From Neorickettsia findlayensis (lineage in GTDB: Bacteria; Pseudomonadota; Alphaproteobacteria; Rickettsiales; Anaplasmataceae): a stretch of 64,000 bases of DNA. A program made the translations under genes and the position numbers. Position 1 is the stretch's first letter. Every line of letters starts with the position of its first letter. The stretch lies in contig NZ_CP047224.1 of the NCBI RefSeq assembly GCF_009856525.1, positions 248,001 through 312,000 of the forward strand, in the 5' to 3' direction. The notes beneath the pieces were generated by a model. That model saw only the letters and a program-made list of their open reading frames with translations, was not told where the DNA came from and did no database searches. Below, in pieces: positions 1 through 7,673 of this stretch.

Positions 1-1
1 G

Positions 2-940
2 CTACTGTTTGTTGTAGGAATGATTTTTCTCGAGAAACTTCTAAGACAAGGTGCTCTTTATTCTAATGTGATAGGGGACCCTCGTTTAGACTGTTGTTGG
101 CACCTTAAGGGCTACAAAGCCGTCCTTGTTCCGCTTTTGCTGTCCTTACTTCCACTTTCAGGTTTAGTTTTCCCAATAGTTTCACTCGCGATTCTAAGCA
201 TTGATGCAGTTCCGGATTATAAGCTCTTGTCTCTTACTTTTAAAAGTATCCAGATTGCCTTAATAGTCTCCTTTTTTACAATTCTGGTCGCATCTTTTTT
301 TGTTTATATGGAGAAAAAGAAAAAGATAGGGGCGACTGCCTTTCAGCTGTCCAATTTAGGCTACTCGGTTCCTGGGTTGGTTGTGGGAATGGGCATAATA
401 AACTTTTTCGCTAGCGGTTCGTCATTTCTGTCATATGTACCACTACCAGGGTTGCACATTTTTACGATTGGGACGTTCACAGCCCTGATTTATGCATATG
501 TCTTTCGCTTTCTTGCTCTGGGTTCTAACAGTATAAAATCTGGCATGGAAAAAATACCCAACGAAATTCCTTGGACTATGATGCTTATAGGAAAAAGCGG
601 TTTCATCGATACAGTGCGTGTTTATTCGCCGATGTTGGTTGGGTCTTTGGTTAGTGCTGCTATGCTTATTTTTCTTGATACGCTTAAAGAACTGCCGTTG
701 ACTTTGCTTGTGAGGCCTTTCAACTTTGAAACAATGTCCACACGTGTGTACGAGCTTGTCATGGATGAAAGATATGAAGATGCTGCAATGCCAGCACTCA
801 TAATGACAGCTATATGTATTGTAATAACTTGGTTTCTTACGCGCAGTGCATACGCTGGAGATTTGCGTAATCTGAAAAAACGATCTAAAATCGGGTGTTT
901 CTGCGATGTTTGCTTAGGTAAGAATGGTTGTTTCGATTGA
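2..940 (+). CDS. Iron(III) ABC transporter permease, FbpB-like (5' partial)
   Basis: Inner-membrane permease of an ABC importer, most like the ferric-iron FbpB/SfuB family. The frame is open to the left edge with no stop, so the N-terminal half lies outside the window; the family is about 500-550 residues and about 313 are seen here. Several hydrophobic segments are visible, and the second permease half ends with a typical EAA-like loop (around PNEIPWTMMLIGKSG) and a DTLKELP segment before the last membrane helices, both characteristic of iron permeases. The 3' end overlaps the rplY start by 17 bases. Substrate specificity is inferred from family resemblance only. Confidence 0.8.
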   Translation, partial: LLFVVGMIFLEKLLRQGALYSNVIGDPRLDCCWHLKGYKAVLVPLLLSLLPLSGLVFPIVSLAILSIDAVPDYKLLSLTFKSIQIALIVSFFTILVASFFVYMEKKKKIGATAFQLSNLGYSVPGLVVGMGIINFFASGSSFLSYVPLPGLHIFTIGTFTALIYAYVFRFLALGSNSIKSGMEKIPNEIPWTMMLIGKSGFIDTVRVYSPMLVGSLVSAAMLIFLDTLKELPLTLLVRPFNFETMSTRVYELVMDERYEDAAMPALIMTAICIVITWFLTRSAYAGDLRNLKKRSKIGCFCDVCLGKNGCFD

Positions 941-1511
941 GTGTATTCCTAGAACCAGTTTTGGTGGACGCAGTGCTGGTGTTTTGCGCAAATCTGGATT
1001 CGTGCCGGCTGTTATCTATGGGAAGGACCGAGAAAATATAAACGTTGCCATTTCTGTTAGAGATGTGAGCAAATATTTTACAGCTTTGTCAGGTAGTGGA
1101 ATTGTGGAGTTGTCTTGCGAAGGGGAAGTGCATAAGGTAGTTCCTAAAGCGTATGAACTCCACCCGGTTTCTTCTGTTGTGTTGCATTTGGATTTTGTTT
1201 TTGCTTGTGAACATGCCTCGAAGTTTCAAGTTCCACTCAATTTTATAAACTCTGGAAAGTCCGAAGCGATAAGGCTCGGTGCAATGCTCAATATAGTCAA
1301 GCGGACCGTCCTTGTCAGGTGTACGGCAGCCAATCTTCCTAAAAGTATTCCTGTAGATGTAGAGAATGCTAAGGTGGGTGACTCAATCAAGTTCTCTGAT
1401 CTGATTTTTCCTGATGGGGTTGTGCCGCTTGCGAAGGATGCAAACTCGGTTGTTGCGACGGTTGTGGGTAAGAAAGCTACTAAGGCTGGTACTGCGACTG
1501 CTACCGCGTAA
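924..1511 (+). CDS. rplY: 50S ribosomal protein L25 (CTC form)
   Basis: L25 binds 5S rRNA in the large ribosomal subunit. At 195 residues this is the long CTC-type form: an N-terminal L25 beta-barrel (about residues 1-90, with the VPAVIYG motif near 28-34) followed by the C-terminal TL5-like domain. The tail is low in complexity and rich in Ala, Thr and Lys. The ATG at 924 lies inside the end of the permease gene, with GGTAAG upstream as a weak ribosome binding site. Its stop codon overlaps the pth start (TAATG), so the two are almost certainly translationally coupled, an arrangement common in bacteria. Confidence 0.93.
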   Translation: MVVSIECIPRTSFGGRSAGVLRKSGFVPAVIYGKDRENINVAISVRDVSKYFTALSGSGIVELSCEGEVHKVVPKAYELHPVSSVVLHLDFVFACEHASKFQVPLNFINSGKSEAIRLGAMLNIVKRTVLVRCTAANLPKSIPVDVENAKVGDSIKFSDLIFPDGVVPLAKDANSVVATVVGKKATKAGTATATA

Positions 1512-2101
1512 TGTCGGAGTTTCGCACACTTGTTTTGTGTGGTCTAGGTAATCCAGGATTGCGGTATGTGAAGACGCGGCATAACCTTGGGTTCATGCTG
1601 CTTGATTATATTAGGTGTACCTTTTCTTTCCCGGAGTTTCTTCCCAGATTTTCTGGTCTTTTATCTTCAGGGCGGGTTTCTTCCTCTGTTTTACACTTGT
1701 TCAAGCCGGTGACCTTTATGAATAATTCCGGTGGGCCGCTTTTGCAGTTAGTCAACTTTTATAAAGTCGAGCTCGAAAATGTAATTGTCTTTCATGACGA
1801 TATCGATCTTGATTTTGCTAAAGTGAAGATAAAAAAGGGTGGGGGCTCTGGGGGTCATAATGGATTAAAATCTCTTGATGCCAACTTGGGTACGGACTAT
1901 TGGAGGTTTCGCTTCGGTGTGGGAAGAGGTATGGGTGATCCGGCTGTATATGTTTTGTCGCGTTTCACTGTGCTGGATTTGGAGCGTTTGAATAAGTCAT
2001 TTAGATTTATTGGTGCGAATCTTCCTCTTCTTTTAAGTAATATTACTATGCACAAAGAGAAGTTCCTTAATGAATACAGTCTCACGGTCAACAAAGAATA
2101 G
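1511..2101 (+). CDS. pth: Peptidyl-tRNA hydrolase
   Basis: Hydrolyses peptidyl-tRNA released by ribosome drop-off, recycling tRNA in the cytoplasm. The family motifs are present: GLGNPGLRYVKTRHNLGF near the N-terminus (catalytic His in RHNLGF), the FMNNSG motif, the HDDIDLDF segment with the catalytic-region aspartate, and GGSGGHNGLKS. Length 196 is normal. The start overlaps the rplY stop by one base. The gene runs convergently toward gshA. Between the two is a 9-bp stem with a 5-base bulge (arms 2103-2116 and 2151-2159) but no T-tract, so it is only a possible terminator. Confidence 0.95.
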   Translation: MSEFRTLVLCGLGNPGLRYVKTRHNLGFMLLDYIRCTFSFPEFLPRFSGLLSSGRVSSSVLHLFKPVTFMNNSGGPLLQLVNFYKVELENVIVFHDDIDLDFAKVKIKKGGGSGGHNGLKSLDANLGTDYWRFRFGVGRGMGDPAVYVLSRFTVLDLERLNKSFRFIGANLPLLLSNITMHKEKFLNEYSLTVNKE

Positions 2102-2173
2102 TCCGATAAAATAGTGTGACACACTTCTGCGTACGAGTTTGAATGGATACCACTATCGGTCCGTTGCGCTTTC

Positions 2174-3361
2174 CTACTCTAGTCTGAAAGTGCTTGATTC
2201 CAGTGCTGCAACGATATTTTTATTGTCTACGGCTTGGGCCTCCTTTTCTGCTGCGATAATAATAAGGTTACTTACAACTTGTAATTGTGTGTCGGTCATT
2301 TTTGCGGCGGTGTGATCAACGAAATGCATTCCAGAGCTGTTTAAGTTTTGTCGTGCATCGTGTTTCGTATTATAACGTGTTGCAAACGCAATTTTCTCCC
2401 CTAAAACCGAGTACATAAGGGTTTCTGCAGGGTAGTTGAGATAATATTCTTCGGTTTCTATGCCTTCCTGGACTATAACACTTGTAATTGCAGTATTACC
2501 TTTAGTAATTCCTAACTTTTTACGTTTTTTTTTGTTCATGGAGAGGACTTCTTTTCCACTGCTTGCGGTAAGAATCCCCATACCGTAACTGCCGCTATTT
2601 GCTTTAATAAAAACAAATGGTTTTGACGATATATCATACTTCTCGTAGTTTTTCTGGATCTTTTGAATTATTCCATCTACAACATTTGCGAGTCTTATAA
2701 GGCTTTCTTGAGTGTCAAAGTTAATGTTATTACAAGCTTCTGAATAAGCACACAATAACCATGGGTCTAACTCAAAAGTGTTGGAGAATTCCTCTACTGT
2801 TTTTTCATAGTACGGGAAATACTGACTTTTTGTTCTTTTCCACCAACCTAATAGTGGGGAAGGAAGACACGGCTGAATCACTCCCAAGAGTACAGAGGGG
2901 TCAAGCGAAATCATATCATTGTTCAGCACTATTAAATCTGGAATCACACCGCTTTCCGTGATGATTCTTTTATCTTTTATATAAAAAGTTTCTGTGTTTA
3001 TGTTTTCTATTTTCTGGTCACTAGGATTTCCGAGAATGACGGTGTTTTTTGCATCCTCAAACAGTTTTTTCAGTGCACGAACGTTACTTAAGTAGTGTGT
3101 ATTCCGGGTATGCGTCTCTATGATCAATAAAATTGTCTTTCCTGTATAGTGCTCATAAATCAGCCTTGTTGCAAGTGCTCGACTTTCATTATTGAGTAGG
3201 TGAAATCCGGCCGGAAAGACGTTTACATCTACCGGGGCAAGTTTAAATTTAGCACTCCTTATGTCTGCTGAGAGATACAACAACCCTCCACTAATTCTAC
3301 TGCGGCACCACCGATGGATTTCCTCTATATTCGTAGAAACTCTTAAGAAATATCTATCCAT
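2174..3361 (-). CDS. gshA: Glutamate-cysteine ligase, PF08886-type GshA
   Basis: First enzyme of glutathione synthesis, joining L-glutamate to L-cysteine with ATP. The sequence fits the proteobacterial GshA family that is unrelated in sequence to E. coli GshA: DVNVFPAGFH near residue 45, a central NPSDQ segment, and an ATP-grasp-like stretch FVFIKANSGSYGMGI near 250-265. Length 395 is slightly short but in family range. It lies last in a minus-strand cluster with grxC, nadK and coaE, and has its own promoter candidate at 3427-3455. Glutaredoxin in the same cluster supports a glutathione role. A gshB gene is not in the window. Confidence 0.85.
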   Translation of the reverse strand: MDRYFLRVSTNIEEIHRWCRSRISGGLLYLSADIRSAKFKLAPVDVNVFPAGFHLLNNESRALATRLIYEHYTGKTILLIIETHTRNTHYLSNVRALKKLFEDAKNTVILGNPSDQKIENINTETFYIKDKRIITESGVIPDLIVLNNDMISLDPSVLLGVIQPCLPSPLLGWWKRTKSQYFPYYEKTVEEFSNTFELDPWLLCAYSEACNNINFDTQESLIRLANVVDGIIQKIQKNYEKYDISSKPFVFIKANSGSYGMGILTASSGKEVLSMNKKKRKKLGITKGNTAITSVIVQEGIETEEYYLNYPAETLMYSVLGEKIAFATRYNTKHDARQNLNSSGMHFVDHTAAKMTDTQLQVVSNLIIIAAEKEAQAVDNKNIVAALESSTFRLE

Positions 3362-3426
3362 TGAGAAGAGCGCTCCTTTAGGGATTTATTGTGTCGCGAA
3401 GCATTTGTGTAAAAGGGAAGGGAGCA

Positions 3427-3455
3427 ATTCTAGCATGGATTTTCACCTGTGTAAA
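3427..3455 (-). promoter_or_regulatory. Sigma-70 promoter candidate for gshA
   Basis: On the minus strand this reads TTTACA, a 17-base spacer, then TAGAAT. TG-C directly before the -10 also makes it an extended -10. The start point would be near 3420, about 60 bases before the gshA ATG. Called by eye. Confidence 0.55.
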
Positions 3456-3496
3456 ATAACATTCTTTATTCTGGAAAATTTCCCTAGGACCACTCT

Positions 3497-3511
3497 GCCT
3501 GACAAACAGGC
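3497..3511 (-). other. Short hairpin between coaE and gshA
   Basis: GCCTG and CAGGC arms with a 5-base loop lie 24 bases downstream of the coaE stop and upstream of the gshA promoter. There is no T-tract, so it may be a processing or 3'-end structure rather than an intrinsic terminator. Confidence 0.3.
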
Positions 3512-3534
3512 TTTCTGAGCCTCTACGAAGAAAC

Positions 3535-4146
3535 TCAAGAACACCATTGTTCTAATGTGGTAGGTTTCCGTTTTGTTCGCACGAATTGAGTGTACTTGTA
3601 GAGTTCATATTTTGCTAGACCAGATGAAATTACAATCACTCTTCTACCACACTTGTCTCGTTGTAGAAATTTGATCTTACATAATGCATCCAGTTTTGTT
3701 GAGTGATGACACCGTTGTTTCAGGCGGGTTGATCTAAGGCCTTCACTTGTTTGCAGAAAGAAGATACTCTCGCAAAGTTTATCTGCGCCGATTCTGAATA
3801 AGAGTGGAAGGTCCAGGATAATTGTACTCATTCTTCTCCTTCTACAGAGCTTAATGAACGCGTACATTTTTTCTCTAACTATTGGATGAACAATCTGTTC
3901 AATCTTTTCTAGTAGATTGGGTTGTTCAATAATACAAGAAAGAAGCTGAGTCCGATTTACTTCTCTTTGATTATTTCTACATCCAAGAATGTCATTTATT
4001 GTTCTTATCAATGTGACGTTTTCCCTGTAAAGTGTATGGACAACTTTATCTGCGTCAAATACTGTACAGCGCAGTAGACGGGACAAAATAGACGAAAAAT
4101 ATGTCTTGCCTGAAGCCATTCTTCCAGTAACACCGATAGCTTTCAT
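3535..4146 (-). CDS. coaE: Dephospho-CoA kinase
   Basis: Last step of CoA synthesis: phosphorylates the 3'-hydroxyl of dephospho-CoA with ATP. The Walker A loop GRMASGKT is at residues 8-15 from the ATG at 4146. FDADKVVH follows at about residue 32, where the conserved aspartate binds dephospho-CoA, and a DLPLLF segment corresponds to the usual DVPLLFE lid region. About 203 residues, normal length. An in-frame TTG three bases upstream is a less likely start. The ATG shares one base with the nadK stop (TGATG), indicating translational coupling. Confidence 0.9.
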   Translation of the reverse strand: MKAIGVTGRMASGKTYFSSILSRLLRCTVFDADKVVHTLYRENVTLIRTINDILGCRNNQREVNRTQLLSCIIEQPNLLEKIEQIVHPIVREKMYAFIKLCRRRRMSTIILDLPLLFRIGADKLCESIFFLQTSEGLRSTRLKQRCHHSTKLDALCKIKFLQRDKCGRRVIVISSGLAKYELYKYTQFVRTKRKPTTLEQWCS

Positions 4147-4907
4147 CAACGAAATTGAGTCCTTATAATCTTGTCATATAGACTCTCGCTGGCTGCAAAC
4201 AACGCAGAAACAGTCTTCTTTTTATCTATGGAGATTCTTGCTCTTTCTACTCTTAAAAAGATTTGCGCATCTCCTGCAGCAATCACGGGCCTTCTATCAT
4301 GGTGGTGGACCTTGATCTCTATTATACTATCTCTTGGTAGCACTAGACTCTTAAACCCTTTTGGTATAAATGAATTAATTCCGGTCAGAACAATGCAATG
4401 TGAGTTGAGCGATAATACTGCTCCACCCACAGCTAAGTTATATGCTGTGCTTCCTATTGGGGTCGAGACGATCAGTCCGTCTCCGACAAAATTTTCGGTA
4501 AGGGTTTTTCCATCTACCATTATCCCAAGCTTTGCTGCTTTTGTGTGGCTCCTGAGAAAATAACAATCATTTATTGCATTCACCACACTGCTGACGTTTT
4601 CACCAAAAAACTCCGCATTTAAAACGGGCAGGGTGTACATACTTGCACTCTCTACATCTTCGAGTAAGCGGTCTGGATGAAATTTGTTCAGTAGAAAGCC
4701 AACGTTCCCGCAATTTATCCCATAAACAGGTATCTGGCTTTCGATTGTGCTACGCAAAGTGTCAAGCATGAATCCATCGCCACCTAAAGCGAGAATGATT
4801 GATGGGTTTACTGCCTCTGGAGAATCAATGCATTTTATTCCGTAACGTGAATCAATAAATGCGGCAACGGATTTTGCCTTTTCTGAGCCAGAAGAAGAAT
4901 AAAACAC
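4146..4907 (-). CDS. nadK: NAD kinase
   Basis: Phosphorylates NAD to NADP in the cytoplasm. The GGDG motif is at residues 42-45, followed by the GINCGNVGFLLN motif. A later stretch containing TPIGSTAYNLAVGGAVL is the conserved NAD-binding region. Length 253 suits the short bacterial form. The start is GTG, two bases after the grxC stop, so it is read from the same transcript. Clustering with coaE, grxC and gshA suggests a unit supplying redox cofactors. Confidence 0.92.
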   Translation of the reverse strand: MFYSSSGSEKAKSVAAFIDSRYGIKCIDSPEAVNPSIILALGGDGFMLDTLRSTIESQIPVYGINCGNVGFLLNKFHPDRLLEDVESASMYTLPVLNAEFFGENVSSVVNAINDCYFLRSHTKAAKLGIMVDGKTLTENFVGDGLIVSTPIGSTAYNLAVGGAVLSLNSHCIVLTGINSFIPKGFKSLVLPRDSIIEIKVHHHDRRPVIAAGDAQIFLRVERARISIDKKKTVSALFAASESLYDKIIRTQFR

Positions 4908-4909
4908 CT

Positions 4910-5179
4910 TTATTGATCGTTTAACAATAAGAGGTCATTGAGCTTGCCGCTCTCGCTGAGGGCTTTTAGATCATCAAAGCCACCTATACACATGTCATTA
5001 ATAAAAATCTGTGGAACAGTCTTCTTTCCACCTGATTTTTTTACCACAACTGCAGCTAGATCTGGCTCATTGGTAATGTCCACCACCGTGTATGAGATAC
5101 CTTTCCTGTTGAGCAGTTCCTTTGCCTTGGCACAGTAAGGACAAGACTCCTTCACGTATATTACAGTCTTACGATTCAT
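4910..5179 (-). CDS. grxC: Glutaredoxin, GrxC type
   Basis: Small glutathione-dependent thiol-disulfide oxidoreductase. The dithiol active site CPYC is at residues 13-16, with the TVPQIFIN cis-Pro motif and the GGFDDL glutathione-binding motif downstream. From the ATG at 5179 the protein is 89 residues, the usual size. A longer frame runs to 5236 but would add a 19-residue N-terminus not expected in this family. First gene of the cluster grxC-nadK-coaE-gshA. Confidence 0.92.
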   Translation of the reverse strand: MNRKTVIYVKESCPYCAKAKELLNRKGISYTVVDITNEPDLAAVVVKKSGGKKTVPQIFINDMCIGGFDDLKALSESGKLNDLLLLNDQ

Positions 5180-5709
5180 AATGTGACCGTGATGATATAT
5201 TGTGGCATTTATAAGCTCACATGATAGGAATATCAAGCTTTTTTAGGTTTTCTGGTTTGTACATGCATGTCGACGAGCTTTTTTAGGAACTCTAAGGTTG
5301 CAGATTACTACTAAGTAAGGGTTACACGATGTATCAACAGAGTGATTTCACAAATGTGCTGGTAACACGTATCCTCAAAATTTATGGATTATCACTGACT
5401 CAAAGATTCACACTGCATCAACAGAGAAATGCAAAAAGTATTTACCTTTAAAGTTAATGAGTGCAAGAGCAGCCTTATGTTAATTTGAGTGTAAACGGAG
5501 ATTATTTACCAATGCACACGCAAGCAGTACGACATACTATTTCGGGGTGGACAACGCGAATAGTGAAACGATCGTTAAAAACTGCAAAACTATCCTAAGG
5601 AACATCAGGGTATTTCCTGATTTTTTATTGCTCACGAGTATGGATAAAACTCCGACAACTAGAACAAGAAAAGTAACCAAAAGTAAAGTCAAAAACAGGT
5701 ACACAACTC
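5180..5709. other. 530-base noncoding region between rpoD and grxC
   Basis: No credible gene on either strand. It holds a 12-base direct repeat AGCTTTTTTAGG (5236-5247 and 5276-5287), a 10-base palindrome ACATGCATGT (5261-5270), a 10-base repeat ATCAACAGAG (5333-5342 and 5417-5426), and a plus-strand terminator-like hairpin at 5604-5626 with no recognised gene ahead of it. It should also contain the grxC promoter and the rpoD 3' end; no strong matches to either were seen. Confidence 0.5.
5604..5626 (+). terminator. Orphan intrinsic-terminator-like hairpin
   Basis: ATCAGG and CCTGAT arms (5604-5609, 5616-5621), a 6-base loop, then a run of six T starting in the second arm. The T-tract points to plus-strand transcription, yet both neighbouring genes are on the minus strand. 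Confidence 0.4.
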
Positions 5710-7572
5710 CTAGTATTTAAGGAAAGTTCTTAATTTTATAGATCGACTCGGGCTTCTCATTTTCCTTAACGACTTTGATTCAATTTGTCTGATTCTTTCT
5801 CTTGTTACATTGTACAGTATACCTACTTGTTCTAGAGTGAGATTTGTTCCCCTATTAAGGTCAATTTTCAGAGACTTTAAGTAGTGCTCATCTTCGGGAC
5901 TGTGCACACTATTACATAGTCCAAACCTATATCTCAGGATTTTTTCTTCTCTTGGGGAGAGCATTGCAAGCGCTTCATCCAGAACTTTCCTCAAGTTTTT
6001 TGAGAGAACCACATCCACTTGGCTTACTGCGTTCTTATCTTCTATAAAGTCGCCAAAAGAACCGCTGTTACTGTCATCGCCCACTGGTGATTCCAGACTG
6101 ATCGGATCTTGATTTACCTTGAGTGACTTCTTAACCTTATCCGGAGAAATCTTAAGTAGATTTGCAATCTCCTCGACGGTAGGTTCTCTGCCATTGAGGT
6201 TGTATAGTCTCCTTCTCGTGCGCATTACCTTATTTGCAGTCTCGTGGATGTGTACAGGTTTTCTTACTATACTTCCACAATCTGCTATAGCACGGGTTAT
6301 AGCTTGTCTGCACCACCAAGTTGCGTATGTAGAAAACTTATGTCCCCTTCTATGATCGAATTTATCTACTGCTTTCATCAGTCCGATATTTCCTTCTTGA
6401 ATCAGATCAGGGAATGGCATGCCTCTATTAGTGTACTTCTTAGCAATTGAGATCACTAACCTTAGATTAGCTTCTACCATTCTATGTTTTGCCGCATTTG
6501 CATTATCCAGGTGAGTAGCAACCTTCCTACTTAGAAAGCTGATACTTTCGTAGTCCATTCCTTCACTTTTTTCTAGCTCTCTGACTGGAGAGAGGAATTC
6601 TTCGAGGGAGAAATGCGCGTCGCAAATATTGTGCTTCTTCAGGAGTTCTGACAGAACCTCAGTATTCAGGATGTGCACTTTACTTTTGATTAGGGTTGTT
6701 CTATCCAATCCATGTTCCTCTAGGAATGTTAGGAGTACCTTCTTCTTTTCGAGAATAAGCTCGTTCTTTCTTCGAATACTCTCAAAAAACTCAGCAAGAA
6801 GCTTTGGGTTGAGCTTCACTTGGTTCAGATGGTTTACTGCAAGAGTGTGTAGCTCTCCGTATCCTGGGTCGAGTATCACCTCACCATCTACAATTTTTAC
6901 CATCTGCCCTTCTTTCACTTTATCGAGCGCGGATGTGATTATTCCCCCGAGATCTACAAAGATTTCTAAGACCTTCTCCATGAGCTCTTCGTCAGACATC
7001 TGGTTTACTTCTTCCGGTTTACCGTCTATGCCTTCAAAGAACTCATCGCCTTTGCTTGTTTCCTCAGTAAGCTCACTCTTTAATCCTGAGTCCGATTCTA
7101 TCACTTCACGCAGCGAGATCGTGCCTTCTCTGAGTTTTGTTCCGAGGTCTATTATACTTTTCATTACTGAAGGGAAGAGCAAAACCGCGGAAAGCGACTC
7201 GAATTTTTCTGCTACAATAGCCTTTGCTATTTCCACCTCATCATCTCTAGAAAGGAGCTTAACGTAGCTCATCTCACGAAGGTATAGCCTTACCGGATCG
7301 TCCGTGTGACCTAATATATCAGCGGCTTCATCCTCTTCTTCATCTTCTTCCTTGACTTCCTCACTGAGCTCATCTTCTTCATCTTTCTCTAAGATGCCTA
7401 TGCCTGATTCCTCCAGCTTGCTTATTGCTTCTTCTATGCAATTTAAATTTTCAAAGTCCTCATCTGAAAATGAATCGCTCAACTCACCGTATGTTACGAA
7501 ACCTCTTTTTACTCCTTTGGTGATCAGGGCTTTAACAACTTGATGAAACTTAGAACTGTAACCTTTTATCAT
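5710..7572 (-). CDS. rpoD: RNA polymerase sigma factor RpoD (sigma-70)
   Basis: Primary sigma factor directing RNA polymerase to housekeeping promoters. All regions are visible in 620 residues: an N-terminal 1.1 region, an acidic Glu-rich linker (about 60-85), region 1.2 ([10 protein letters not shown]), a non-conserved region, region 2 ([18 protein letters not shown], then [14 protein letters not shown]), region 3, and region 4 with the helix-turn-helix around [18 protein letters not shown]. The ATG at 7572 lies 18 bases after a hairpin (7590-7625) and has no clear Shine-Dalgarno. Downstream of clpA on the same strand. Confidence 0.97.
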   Translation of the reverse strand: MIKGYSSKFHQVVKALITKGVKRGFVTYGELSDSFSDEDFENLNCIEEAISKLEESGIGILEKDEEDELSEEVKEEDEEEDEAADILGHTDDPVRLYLREMSYVKLLSRDDEVEIAKAIVAEKFESLSAVLLFPSVMKSIIDLGTKLREGTISLREVIESDSGLKSELTEETSKGDEFFEGIDGKPEEVNQMSDEELMEKVLEIFVDLGGIITSALDKVKEGQMVKIVDGEVILDPGYGELHTLAVNHLNQVKLNPKLLAEFFESIRRKNELILEKKKVLLTFLEEHGLDRTTLIKSKVHILNTEVLSELLKKHNICDAHFSLEEFLSPVRELEKSEGMDYESISFLSRKVATHLDNANAAKHRMVEANLRLVISIAKKYTNRGMPFPDLIQEGNIGLMKAVDKFDHRRGHKFSTYATWWCRQAITRAIADCGSIVRKPVHIHETANKVMRTRRRLYNLNGREPTVEEIANLLKISPDKVKKSLKVNQDPISLESPVGDDSNSGSFGDFIEDKNAVSQVDVVLSKNLRKVLDEALAMLSPREEKILRYRFGLCNSVHSPEDEHYLKSLKIDLNRGTNLTLEQVGILYNVTRERIRQIESKSLRKMRSPSRSIKLRTFLKY

Positions 7573-7589
7573 ATGCTATAAATACAAAA

Positions 7590-7625
7590 CGTCCCACACG
7601 CAAACAGGAACGCGCAAGTGGGACG
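7590..7625 (-). terminator. Hairpin with T-run between clpA and rpoD
   Basis: Perfect 8-bp arms CGTCCCAC and GTGGGACG (7618-7625 and 7590-7597) with a 20-base loop. Read on the minus strand the stem is followed by TTTTGTATTT. It sits after the clpA stop and ends 18 bases before the rpoD start, so it could end the clpA transcript or act as an attenuator or leader structure for rpoD. Confidence 0.5.
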
Positions 7626-7673
7626 AAAATACTGGTGAAGACTAAAAAAAATTGCAAAAATCAAGGAAGGTAC

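Noticed and set aside
6629-7267. 212-codon plus-strand frame opposite rpoD
   Set aside because: Ser- and Phe-rich product is the mirror of the RpoD reading frame; RpoD is certain.
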